Part shown: one piece after another, positions 47,485 through 58,760 of the stretch | Layout: each line of letters begins with the position of its first letter | Position numbering within the stretch: the stretch's first letter is position 1 | Source of the DNA: Fragum whitleyi | Taxonomy: Eukaryota; Mollusca; Bivalvia; Cardiida; Cardiidae | DNA length: 64,000 bases | Direction of reading: 5' to 3' | NCBI GenBank assembly: GCA_948146395.1 | Contig: OX411559.1 | Location: 4,326,501-4,390,500 of the forward strand | Program-made: the position numbers and the translations under genes | Notes under the pieces: model-generated | What the model was told of the DNA's origin: nothing | The model's database searches: none | The model's input: only the letters and a program-made list of their open reading frames with translations

Positions 47485-47496
47485 TGACTGCTACCT
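47484..47496 (+). promoter_or_regulatory. Putative self-priming primer-binding site
   Basis: ATGACTGCTACCT begins at the last base of the 5' LTR and is the exact complement of AGGTAGCAGTCAT inside the LTR (47429-47441), about 20 bp downstream of the TATA-like box. No match to a tRNA 3' end (TGG start) is seen. In Tf1-type elements the 5' end of the RNA folds back on such a site to prime reverse transcription. Confidence 0.55.
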
Positions 47497-47561
47497 TTAC
47501 GAGATGTCGTGTATCTCTTCTACCTTTTGATAAGTGTACTGCTTCTTATTTATTGTAATCT

Positions 47562-50369
47562 ATGCTTTTACGTAAAAGGTTTGACGAACAAAATGTCACA
47601 GATGCCTGGAATGGCTACCACTCGGTCCCAATTCGAGAAGAAGACAGGCACTTCACCACATTCATCACGCCATGGGGTCGTTACCGGTACAAGGTAGCCC
47701 CACAAGGATTTTTGGCCAGTGGTGATGCATACAATCATCGTTTTGATGCCATCATTTCCAACTTCCCAAATAAAGTTAAATGTGTTGATGATACTTGTAT
47801 GTGGGAGAATTCCATCGAAGGGGCATTCTTTCAGGCATGTGCATGGCTGGACATGTGCGCTCGCAATGGAATCACACTAAATCCCAAAAAGTTCCAGTTT
47901 GCGCAAGACACTGTGGATTTTGCTGGTCTGACAATCACCCCCACAAACATTCGACCAAGTACCAAGTTTCTGGATGCAATTCGTGATTTCCCAGTACCCA
48001 CAGACATTACTGGTGCCAGAGCCTGGTTTGGTCTCATTAACCAGGGTGCATACGCATTCTCTATGACCAAACAGATGAAACCTTTTCGTGCTCTCTTGAA
48101 ACCTTCCAGGCAGTTCCACTGGACTGAGGAGCTTACCAGCTTGTTCCAACGTTCCAAGGAGGTCATTATACAAGAGATGAGGGATGGGGTGCGACTATTT
48201 GACCCTGCAAGGTTGACTTGCCTTGCTACGGATTGGTCAGTTGATGGTATTGGATTCCTCCTATTGCAGAAGTACTGTCAATGTCAACTGCGATCACCAG
48301 CTTGCTGCCCAGACGGCTGGAAGTTGTGCCTTGTCGGTAGCAGATTCACTCATCCCGCTGAAAGTAGATACGCTCCCATTGAGGGTGAGGCTCTCGCGGT
48401 TGTGTACGCCCTCCACCAAACACGCTATTATGTGCTGGGTTGCGAGGACCTTCTTGTAGCGACAGACCACAAGCCACTCCTACAGATACTCAACGACAGG
48501 TCACTCACTGAGATTGATAACAGACGGCTACTGAACCTCAAAGAGAAAACATTGGGCTACAGGTTCACCATTATTCATGTACCTGGCAAGAGGAACCTAG
48601 GCCCTGATGCCGCATCTAGATATCCAGCCTGTGAGGCTGAGCATTTAGATCTACCAGGGGATCCACCAGAGCTAAACTCAGCTGTACCCCTCCATGATGT
48701 GTTGGCTAGCCTCTGCCAGCAAGCAGAGGACCAGGACATTGCTGATGACACTGCTACAACGGCGGCGGCTTCAACTACCTTAACTACAGTTTCCAACGTT
48801 ATTACCTGGGACATGGTTCGCGAAGCTACAGCTTCAGATCCCGCCTTCTGTCAACTAACCCATCTTCTAGCGAAGGGATTTCCTGCTGATTGTAAAGAGT
48901 TGCCTGCCGATCTACGTCCATATCATCGTTTAGCAGCTAGCCTTTCTGTTGTAGATGGTGTGGTACTTCTGGGACAACGCATTATTATGCCTCCTTCTCT
49001 CCGCAAGCCAGTCCTTGATGCCTTACATGCTGCCCATCAGGGTGTCAGCGCTATGCGGGCGAGGGCGATGGACTCCGTTTACTGGCCCGATATTACTGTT
49101 GATATCGCCAAGGTCAGAGACCAGTGTTTACAGTGTCATAAAATGGCAAAATCTAACCCCATGCAACCCCCCTCTGACATTACCCACCCTGATTACCCAT
49201 TCCAGATGATCTGTGCCGATTATTTTACATACAATAACACAGACTATGTTGTAATCGTAGATAGATATTCAAACTGGCCGATGGTTTTCAAGTCCGAGTG
49301 TGGAGCAGAAGGCCTTGTGAAGCGCCTACGTGAGACTTTCGTGACATTTGGTACCCCGGAAGAGTTGACATCTGACGGTGGACCTCAATTCACTGCTGGA
49401 AAGACACAGGAGTTCTTGAAGTCGTGGGGTTTTCGGCATAGGCTTTCCTCAGTTGCTAATCCCCATGCTAATTGTAGGGCCGAGCTAGCTGTTAAGACAA
49501 TCAAACGAATGCTTGCCGACAACTCATCAGCCACTGGTTCGCTTGACGTAGACCGATTCCAGAAGGCATTACTTGTCTATCGGAACTCTATTGACCCTGA
49601 AACGAGAGCCTCTCCGGCATTAATACTGTTTGGTAGACCCATCCGTGATGCCATTCCGATACTGATGGGGAGATATAGCCCGCATGAGACATGGCGCGAG
49701 TTGATGTCACACCGGGAGAAGGCACTCGCGAGGCGGCACACCAGAGAACACGAGAAATGGAATGAACACACCCGTCAGTTACCGCCTCTGCAGGTAGGGG
49801 ATCATGTCTTCATACAGAATCTGACAGGCAACCAACCCAGGCGATGGGAACGCACTGGAATTGTGGTGGAGGTACGCCAATTCCACCAGTATGTGGTGAA
49901 GGTTGATGGTACAGGTAGAGTTACTCTCCGCAACCGCCAGCATTTGCGGAAATTTACACCTTTCTGCGCCAAGCCGGTAGCGGGCACCAACACGTATTTC
50001 CCACCAGCTTTGCCTGATATAGCTCCTCCTGCCCCATTGCCACTTGAGACTCCACCCCTGGCACCTGGTACCCCATTATTGTGCGCCAGACTTCCGCAAC
50101 GCAGCTGCTCTCCTGTGACAACGTCGAGCACTGCCCCTGTACCACAACGCCTGTCATTGGATCCACTGGATACCCCTCCTGGAGATCTTGACACACCGAG
50201 TGTACCTACGACAAGTGAGATGCCGCCGACAATTGACACGCCTGCAGCCGCCAAGATGCCTCGTTTCTGTCGCCTTCAGCCTTACAACAAACCTGGTGCT
50301 AAGGAGTTTTTGCTGCCTCAACGGCCTATTCGTGACTTTCAACGAGTGTCTAATTGTGATGGGAACTAA
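47562..50369 (+). pseudogene. Truncated gypsy pol: RT (partial), RNase H, integrase
   Basis: Single open frame of 935 codons after the deletion junction. The first Met is not a natural start: the similarity begins inside reverse transcriptase (D-A-W-N-G-Y...F-T-T-F-I-T-P-W-G). Domains in order: RT to about residue 190 with the catalytic pair in C-V-D-D (D76, D77; Cys replaces the usual Tyr before V-D-D); RNase H with D224, E276 and D302; integrase with an H/C zinc finger (~490-530) and a D553-D605-E641 core with the normal 35-residue gap; a GPY/F-like module (~765-830); and a Pro-rich tail. RNase H and integrase look intact, but without the RT N-terminus, protease and gag the copy cannot act alone. 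Several antisense frames of up to 150 codons are shadows. Confidence 0.92.
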
Positions 50370-50566
50370 TGTTGACTCTGTGCTACAATATAGTGACAAT
50401 GTTATAGACTGAATCCTATATTTTCAGAGGCTTAGATTTGGATTAGTATTTAAACTGTTAATATGTGTTCTTTTCAGTAATTTTGTGTCATATCTTCAGA
50501 GATTTTTTGTTGTGCCCGGACATTGACATTAATCAGTTTTCTTCGTGCCCTTGAAAACTTGTCCCC

Positions 50567-50577
50567 AGGGAGGGAGA
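50567..50577 (+). promoter_or_regulatory. Polypurine tract
   Basis: AGGGAGGGAGA directly abuts the 3' LTR, the usual plus-strand primer site of LTR elements. It fixes the LTR start at 50578. Confidence 0.8.
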
Positions 50578-50829
50578 TAACTAACCATTATATATGTTAT
50601 ATGTTTCAGGTAGCAGTCATCCTTTTCAATACTCCACCATACCTGTTTATTGTCCTTAAAATATCTTATGAGCACGGGGAGGAGGGAATGCTACCTCATA
50701 CCATTTTGTCTTTTGTCTTGCTCATGCATATATTGTTAAGTTGTATTTTGTGTATGTTATGTTGTCGTGATGGAAAAGTATTTCATCCTTTAGATTAAAA
50801 GATTATTGGAGAATGTAGATGTTCATTTA
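50578..50829 (+). repeat. 3' LTR (full length, 252 bp)
   Basis: TAACTAACC...TTCATTTA. It contains the TATA-like stretch, AGGTAGCAGTCAT, two CATCCTTT copies (the endpoints of the 5' LTR deletion) and ATTAAA at 50794-50799. The ends are not TG...CA. Confidence 0.88.
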
Positions 50830-50834
50830 TCAAG

Positions 50835-52839
50835 TTAGAAATGTTTTCACTCGATACTCGTGAGGCTACTCGTGAGGCCTTCGTCGTTTGCATGAATGGA
50901 AAAATGTTTCAGAGTTGGTAAGATAAAATGGATCAAACAATGGACACAATCTAAAAATAGCTAATCAAAGTGTTAAACAATATGCCAACTTACTGTTACT
51001 CTCCCTAGCCGATATTGTTAAGGCCGTAGAAATTATTTTTACGAGACATGCTCAAGCAAACTTGTATTATTCATTCATGCAGACAAGAAAGTTCATTTTT
51101 GCTTTCACAGTCAACAGTAATAAATCTTAGTCTACTGTCTTTATTTGAGTCCTTTCAATATGCGTGATGCGTTTGTATGTCAGACAGTCTTTATTTTCCA
51201 AATTAAGTTAACCGTAGATGACAAATTGAAGAAATTTTCGAACACAAACACACAAAAAAAGACTCATTACGGACAGGGCATAACAACGGGTTTTTGGGGA
51301 TTGAAATATATGCTTCCGAGACCTTCAACGACTCTTAAATTTTGCTATGAAGGGTGTAAAGGTTGATCATTACCCCGTTTTAACCTCGTTAATAGCTTAT
51401 CATAAGCAATTACTCAATAATCGCTGTTTGTTATTGACTGTCAAATTGTTTTACGGGCACACGCTAATTTCCATCCACAGATTATCGGATACTGCTTCCT
51501 CGATAAAGAATCGCGCATTGTGATTGGTTGACTTGCCGATTTAAGTCCCGCCCTTCTTCTCTACTGGCTGTAATTAGTTATGGCCTTGGCGGGTTGATTA
51601 TACACATCGGCGATCACTAGTACAGATTTCTGTCCTCGGAATGCGATGCTATTTTTGGACTGGTCGCATCAATGACACTTGTCCTCAATGAGATATGTAA
51701 CGTCGAAAAATTGAGACTACGGCGATCACGTCAAAGTTTGCAAATAGATAGAGAAAAGGCGTTAGATTTAGATAATCGCTGATTTGACATGTAGAGCTAC
51801 AATTATCAGATACACTTGCTGCATTTGGATGGAATAGATTTACGGCGATGTTTGTTTAATTATCGATATATCTATTCTTTGCAGAATTTGACTCTTTTTT
51901 TTGTGCGTACATGTACGCAATATGTAAAATAAACCAGCGTGCAATTTCATTTTTCTGCGTGAATAACGCAGGTTTCTGCATGAATGGGAATGCTGATACA
52001 GTGAATATTAGTCTTTGCACAATATTCAAAAGGTACAGATTATTTAAGTATTGTTATCATGCATCGCATTGGTCAACAAATTGGTGACACGGTGCGACAC
52101 GGTTGTAACTGCTTGTAAAGATATAGGACGTAACAAAAATTTCGTGCTGATCCTTCGAAGCATTCAGGCACTGATCCGAAGATGCACTATTTGAAATTAT
52201 TACCCGATCTTATAACATCATTTCACTTAAGTTTTTTATGCGGGACAGCTTTCAAACGTCTCATACGAAAGACAATTAATTTGATAGTGTGCCAGCCCGG
52301 GTTTGAACCCACGCCGTCGAACGTCAATTTTAGGTATTTGTAGTTGGTAATTAAAGCATTAATTTAATTACTCAATTTGGTTATTTCATTCGCTTTTGAT
52401 TACCATTGATCTTTAATTGTACAATTAATAAAATCAACAAACATTTTTACAGATTATTGATTGGCATCGGCCTTTAATTGCGTTATTAGTTAAATCATCA
52501 TACACTAAGAAAACATGAGTTAATCCAAACAATGCATAGCGCGTGTAAAAAAGAAGACAAACGCGGTTATATCTTTTATGTTCTTTTACATATTTCTTGT
52601 GCATTACTTTGACAAAATAATTCTGTACAATAGAGTCGATTTTTTTATTCAAAATATCACGATATATATTTTTTTTTAACATACATTTAGCGCATGAAAT
52701 AACATAATTAAGCTTAATTTTTTTACTACGGACTATAAAATATGTATATCATAGACCAAGATTATTAAAAGTTCGTAGGTTCAAAATATTTAAGTAAAAT
52801 AATTGTATCAAACAAAAAAATGAAAATAAATAGGGGTCG
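50835..52839. other. Interior of the 9-kb TIR element, right part
   Basis: Non-coding. It holds a SINE S1-type fragment at about 52255-52325 (CTCATACGAAAGACAATTAA, GGTTTGAACCCACG). Nothing resembling a transposase was seen. Confidence 0.5.
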
Positions 52840-52912
52840 ATTTGACTATTTCTTGGGGCCGGTTTGACCGATTTCGGGGTTTGACCGTTTTCTGAGATGA
52901 GGGGCCGGTTTG

Positions 52913-53970
52913 CAGACATTGCGAAAGCTCAAAAAAACTGTCAGTCATTCGGTCTGACAGGCTTGAAAAATCTGTCAGACCGAAAACAAATCTGTCAGAC
53001 CGAAAAAAACAAGGAAAAATAACATGTAACCACCAACGTTATAACACAAATCAATGTAAACTTATAAATCCAAAAGAATTTCTCTATCATAAAAGAAATA
53101 ATAACCAAAAAAGCTATTGAAAACGGTATAATTCTAAAGAACAATTTAAAGATAAAGAAACGGTAAATAGAACCTAAAATCAGATTTTATTATATAAGTG
53201 AATTGCCTTAAAAAGTCAAAAATCAATTCCAATTTGACATTAATGAAAAATCTGCCACATACTATCAACTTTAAAATATTTGTCTCTGATAAAAGAGAAA
53301 TCAATACAATCTATAAAAATATGTTCGGTAGTTCTCCTTTTAAAAGGTAGGAGTGCGTTAAGTGAGAATGACCAATGCGTAATCGAGTTAAAATTAGCTC
53401 TTCGCGACGGCATGAACTGTAACCAGGCAACCAATCGCCGAGGTCCTGTCGAACAGAAAATACTTTATTATTCTGGTTAGCTGGATCAGTCCAACAGTTC
53501 CTCCAGATATCATGAATAAAAATATGAGTTAAGGATTTAAAATCCGTATAAGGTACTTCGAATGGTTGGAATTTGTCCTCTGTTTTCCTTTTTTACCAGG
53601 CTTTGCACCCTCGAAGTATTTAAGGGACGCCATTATACTACGACAGTGAAAGTAATATGTATTCCGATTGGCTAATCAATACCTGTTTCAGCCAACCACA
53701 TTCCGGTTTACAAATCAAGGGAAATAATCGGCGAAAACACGATATAATAGTGCCGTCCCTTTGTACTTTGTTGTTTATCAATTTTCTCGCAAACAGAATG
53801 ACAAATATTTTGGTTATAAGCTTCCATAATTGTGCAAACGCGAGGTTTTGAAAAAAAGCAAAATGGTCAAAATATGTCGGACATACGGACCGACAGTATC
53901 GAATTTTCAATCGGACCGAAGTCAAAAATATCGGACAATGTCCGCGGTCCGACGTCTTTCGCAATGTCTG
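52913..53970. mobile_element. 1.06-kb hAT-like element with perfect 15-bp TIRs
   Basis: CAGACATTGCGAAAG at 52913-52927 and its exact complement at 53956-53970, flanked by GGTTTG on both sides (52907-52912, 53971-53976), a 6-bp duplication. Subterminal GTCAGACCGAAAA repeats lie on the left and GGACCGA-type motifs on the right. CAG...CTG termini are typical of hAT. No transposase. It interrupts the right end of the 9-kb element. Confidence 0.8.
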
Positions 53971-53983
53971 GGTTTGACTATTT

Positions 53984-54009
53984 GGGGGGGGGGGGGGGGG
54001 GGGGGGGGG
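53984..54009. repeat. Homopolymer G26
   Basis: Uninterrupted 26 G in the right terminal region of the 9-kb element, where the matching left region has only short GCCCC runs. Confidence 0.9.
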
Positions 54010-54455
54010 CAGGTTTGACCGTTTTAGGGCCGGTTTGACGAGGGGCCGGTTTGACTGGTTCCCGATTGAGGAAAGGCCCTTTTTCTGAAATAAGTAAAAC
54101 TAAATTCTATTGCAATTACTTTCTAACATGTTCACAAAGCCTTTTCCAAATCTTATTTCCAAAATAATTATATCCAAGATCATTATTTAATCTACAATTA
54201 CCATTTAACAAAATTATAAGTTGATAACTAGTTTGTTTAGAATAGCCAGTGACAGGACTTTCAGTACTTTTATTTAACATTTTTTTTTTTTTTTATATTT
54301 ATTTTTTTGTTTAATATTTATTCCCCATATTAATTTCTATGTCCTTATTCAGAATTTTATCTTGATTTCAATTCTGGAAAAAAAAAGTTTTGGATTGAAC
54401 ATATTTGGGTACGAATCTGGTTATTAAATGGCGTCCCTGTGGAGAATCATAAACA

Positions 54456-55580
54456 CCGTATTTCTCCTATTAAACGCGCCCGGGCGCGATGCAAAACGTC
54501 GTGGGGGCGCTACTATTTCAGACCCTTTTACTTAATCAAAATAAAATACGTATTTTGGTACCCAAGAGAAGCAAACTATTAACATGTTCGTAATTATCGA
54601 TTGAAATACGTGCGCTACCCAATACGCTTTCCTATTTATCTATTAAGGCTATGAATTTAAAAAATAAAATAAAATGTAAGCTAATGAATTGTAATTCTGT
54701 CATTTAAAGTCATCTATCGAAATACGGTCACTTTCGACCATTAATTGCAGTTTTCAAAAGCAAGTGATTGTGTTATCAGAAGCCGAGATTATTATTATTG
54801 TTTATTTGTACAAGATGGGAAGTTCCAGACGATGCAATATTCAATGTTCCGTTACCGATCGACAAAGCGGTCTAATAAATCATTACCTATTCACGTATGA
54901 AATAAATAATCCTGTATTAAATCCTAAAATTTTGTGATGTGTAAATGCACCCAGTTCATGAAATGAAAGTATTTCGCAGTAAAAACACAACACGTCTGGA
55001 GCTAGCTGGGTCACCACGTGTCGGCACCCTTTGAAGTCCCCAGATTCTTGCATGCGGTGATGTCGCTTTTGAAATAAGTCACGCACGAGATTTTACGGGG
55101 TTTTCCTATTTTAACAGTATGAATTGTGACTAGGATTTCATCATTTGACTCGGATATTTTGTATATTTACAGAAGGTAAAATGATATCAGAAATATTTCG
55201 TAACAACGTGAAAAAAGGGGATTTTGTTCGCATGTGACTTATGAAGAATGACGAGAAATAGTTTTAATTTTGTGTTAAATTTTAACCTTTCTCGCTTCTG
55301 GAATACTGCGCGATTTAAGACGCACTAGTTTTTCAGATGTTGAACGATCTTTTTATGACGCAACCAGCCTTATCCTGATAGGAATTTAAGATAGTTAACC
55401 CACAATCTATTGAACATTACGTCGTGGAGTAGCAGCTAATGAAATTAAATTCGAAACCGGATTTTTCACCACGGACCGTGGACGGTTGGATGTTGTTGAT
55501 CGTATAGTCAAGGGCCTGGGAATCGTATTTATGGGGGAGCGCGTTTATTAGGGAGGGCGCGTCTAAAAGGTGAAATACGG
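54456..55580. mobile_element. 1.1-kb TIR element with CCGTATTTC ends
   Basis: 26-bp terminal inverted repeats: CCGTATTTCTCCTATTAAAC at 54456 and the inverse at 55555-55580 (23 of 26 identical, inner part ACGCGCCC). Interior AT-rich and non-coding. The target duplication was not resolved. Confidence 0.65.
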
Positions 55581-58030
55581 CAGTTTGTTTTTTTTTCTTA
55601 CTAAAAGAAGTTGTAATGTCCATATGAATTGGATAGTAAGCTAGGGGTAAGTTTTACTAGAACAGACAGACTGTCTGTGATGTGTCTTATTCTCGGCAGA
55701 AGAAAGATCGCGAAAACTGAACATTCTTGCCAATCTTTTGTCTAATAGATATAATCAAAATTCGCATTTAGATAAAGATAACTCAAGTTTGACTTGAGCA
55801 GGAAGTTGTTAAATTGAATTTCTTTTTCCATTGTTTCTGTTGGATTACGGTAAAATTCGGCAATTTTCGGTAAATAAGTCGGACATTGAATGGACAATTT
55901 TCCTATTGGTACCGATCGGTTAATCTCTGTTACTGGAAGTGCAGAACCAGTGAAAATCATCCAAGCGTGATGGAAAAATCGATAATCACTAATTAGTAAG
56001 GGTCTTATTAATTAGGGGCACTGTGTAAATTACAGTATACAACTTCCCAGAATGTGATTACGTAATGACAGCGCGTCAGCAATCAGCTTTATTGCTCGTT
56101 TTGACCCTTTGTTCAGAAAGAAACTAAGCTGTATCGGTGATCAAATTAAAGTGTATCGGCATTCTTAAGGTGTATCGGCAACCTGTTAAATTTCTTGAAG
56201 GTGTATCGGGCCGATACGCCGTAAGGGCCTGGGGAGAACAATGCTTGATTTTTAGCAATTTAAGGGATAAATTACAAGGAAAACATTGTTGGAAATGAAG
56301 AAATTGCTTTTGACAAGCAATTTCTTCTTTTTCTACAATGTTTTCCAGTAATGGTAAGGCAATTATTTTCCAAAACATGATATCTTTTAATATTTAGGAC
56401 GATTTCGGGAGTTCATTCTTGCGCAACGTCTTTGCGCATCGAACTCTTCAAAAAGGAGTAAGCGCTCCAAACTTGCACTTATCTCGGACGTAAAAAAACA
56501 CAACAAAACCCCTCTCACTTTTCATATTTCGCGAATAATGCTTTCATAAAGATGATAAACAAATCCTATCACTAAAAATAATTATATATATTATCGCAGC
56601 CAATTTATTTTATGGAATAAAGGATATGACGTCAGCATCGATTTTGTAGGTATTTGTGACGTTAACGTTCCCGCGCATAATCAGACATCAAAGAACGTTA
56701 TCAGTCGTGAATCCGATAGCTACATATAACCGTCACATTTCATTTTGGCGGGGTTCATTTTTGAAAGGTTGATCTTGATTAACAATCCTGTCTTTTCAAA
56801 TGATCTTGACAGATTTTTAATATCCAATGTTTGGATTAATTTTTTAACAGACCTGGGTGTATTTGAAATTTATTTGGGATATGGGTGTGAGCGAGGTAGA
56901 TGACCTTGATTTTATCATATGACTTCGATCAAGGAATTTGATGATGCTTATTGACAAGATTAATTAATAATCCATATGTGAGTATTCTTTTTCAATAGGC
57001 TTGAATATTTTTGAAATTACTAGATTTTTGCGTGATTTATGTAACGTTGACCTTGATATATGACCTTGACCTTTTCATATGATTTGACCTTGGGATTTGT
57101 TGACGCAAAACAAAGAGATACCCTATTTGTTGAGGAATTCAACTTCATAATCAATTTAAGAAGGATCGAATATTATTGATTTTGTTCATAAAATTGGCAC
57201 AAGAAAAAGAATCAGGAGTGATTTTTTTCCTTAGCGTCAAATATGGGTGACCTAGAATTTTGCATTTTGTCTAAAAAATTAGCACGGTGACCATACCTTT
57301 TTAATATCAATATCACACGAACTTATAATTATCTACAAAATATAGAAAAAATAAAATTTTCTATCTTAGGGTTTTTGAGATATTTGATCAAAAGTAATAA
57401 ATTTTGAAAATATTCTCGTTCATTTTCGATATTCCTGGTTTTTACGAATTGGGGAAAAATACCTAAAAAATCACTATGTTTCCTATCAATCGATAATTGT
57501 GTATTACATTCAGTGCAAATAACTTCTTATCTATGAAATCGAAATGAAATTAATATGAGTTGTTTGATAAGATTTGCTTGTGTTATGGTTTTATGTCATT
57601 ACCAAGAAATGAAAATCGGGGAAAAAATCGGACAAAAATTTACTCGATACCTATGACATTCTATGACGTTTTACGAAAAATCTGATTCGATGACCCCCTT
57701 TTTTCTTTCCAATTTTGCAATCGCCATACTTTAATCTACAAAATATGAAAATATAAGAAAATTCTAGAAATCGCCCTTAAGTACTGCCATTAACTACAGG
57801 CCTGAAGGACCTGCAGCATGGTGACATCAACAAGTCCTCCCTAAAATCCACAGGTCTCAGGCCCGAGGACTGGTGTTAGTGTCAAACCTTGCATCTGTTT
57901 TCTCAAATTTTAATGAAAACCATAGTAATAGCTAATGAGTCCCTTTTTCCATGAATTCCCCTTTTCCAGTTGCACTGGGCTCTTTGAAAGTATGATTCTC
58001 ATATTATGCATGACTCATATCTCATTGATT
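55581..58030. other. DGK intron, mostly unassigned
   Basis: Includes four spaced GTGTATCGG motifs (56136-56215), a MITE core at 56278-56347, one TGACGTCA (56627-56634) and TGACCTTGA repeats near 57045-57105. No exon recognised. Confidence 0.45.
56278..56347. repeat. Palindromic MITE core, CAATTTCTTC type, copy 3
   Basis: GGAAAACATTGTTGG...GAAATTGCTT facing AAGCAATTTCTTC...ACAATGTTTTCC. Same arms as the cores at 8627 and 47092. Confidence 0.65.
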
Positions 58031-58760
58031 ATGATATACATCTGCAAATACCAAGGTCAAAGTATTTTACAAGCCAGATCATCCATGAAGGTAATTTTTT
58101 CATAACTTGGCACAAAACTTGGTCAGAATATTTGCCTACATGAAATCTTGGTCAAGTTTGAAAATGGGTCAAATGGGTCTAAAGTAAGTCAAGGGGTCAA
58201 ATCTTTGAAAAATCTTGTGTGCATTCCAGATGCCACATTTTTGGCTAAAATGTCTGGATAGTTGGTCAGAATCTTTGTGTTCATTATGTGTCAGGTAAGG
58301 TTGAAATTGGGTCAAGTGAAGTAAAAAATGAGGACAAGGGGGTCAAATCTTATAATAACCTTGTGTGCCATTTAGAGGCCACATATTTAGTTTATACTAA
58401 TTTATTTAAGTTTGATTGCAACAAAAGCTCAAGCTTATAGAATCACTCTTGAACACCCAAGCCTAATGTTTTCATGTCCCTTAGAGGGAGACAGTGGTTT
58501 AAACCCACTGCTTCCCAATTTCACAGCTGGATGAACTGGGGCTGGCTATTAAGTGTTTTGTCCATAAACACCCCAACAACAGTGGGGCTTGAACCATGGA
58601 CCTCTAGGTTAGGGGTCCAGTGCATTTACCACTAGGCCACTGAGGTCACATATTTGTTCAAATGTCTTGAATCTTTGTCTACATTATACCTCTGATGTGT
58701 TTGAATTTGGATTTGATGGGTTCAAAAACTAGGTCACAGGGTGAAATTCTAGAAAAAAAT
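58030..58760 (+). repeat. Old tandem-monomer repeat interrupted by a SINE
   Basis: Monomers of ~175 bp share 'TTGGTCAGAAT.TTTG', 'GGGGTCAAATCTT' and 'TTGTGTGC'. The SINE at 58485-58648 sits in the middle. Confidence 0.5.
58485..58648 (-). mobile_element. tRNA-derived SINE, second family
   Basis: Minus-strand head TGACCTCAGTGGCCTAGTGG (A box region) and CCATGGTTCAAGCCCCACTG (B box region), with a ~90 bp body. A fragment of the same family is at 20028-20130. Confidence 0.75.

Larger units (their letters stand above)
47399..50829 (+). mobile_element. Defective Ty3/gypsy LTR retrotransposon
   Basis: Bounded by the 5-bp direct repeat TCAAG (47394-47398 and 50830-50834). The 3' LTR is 252 bp; the 5' LTR is shortened to 86 bp. 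The shared bases differ at about one site, so the insertion is young. A polypurine tract AGGGAGGGAGA (50567-50577) directly precedes the 3' LTR. gag, protease and the start of reverse transcriptase are absent: only ~80 bp separate the 5' LTR from the truncated pol frame. It lies on the + strand inside the 9-kb TIR element. Confidence 0.9.
45012..54063. mobile_element. ~9.05-kb TIR element with 8-bp target duplication, heavily nested
   Basis: GATTGAGG occurs directly outside both ends (45004-45011 and 54064-54071). Thirty-one bases starting at CAGTCAAACCGGCCCC (45018-45048) are perfectly inverted at 54027-54057. Both ends carry several more subterminal GGTCAAACC / GGTTTGACC motifs. After removing later insertions (gypsy copy, hAT-like element, two family H repeats, one MITE) about 4.0 kb remains, without a transposase frame, so it is non-autonomous. 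Its 8-bp duplication suits hAT, P or MULE types; I cannot choose. Confidence 0.75.

Noticed and set aside
47831..48166. Antisense frames over the gypsy pol, including one of 150 codons at 49802-50254
   Set aside because: Shadows of the GC-richer pol reading frame with no domain of their own.
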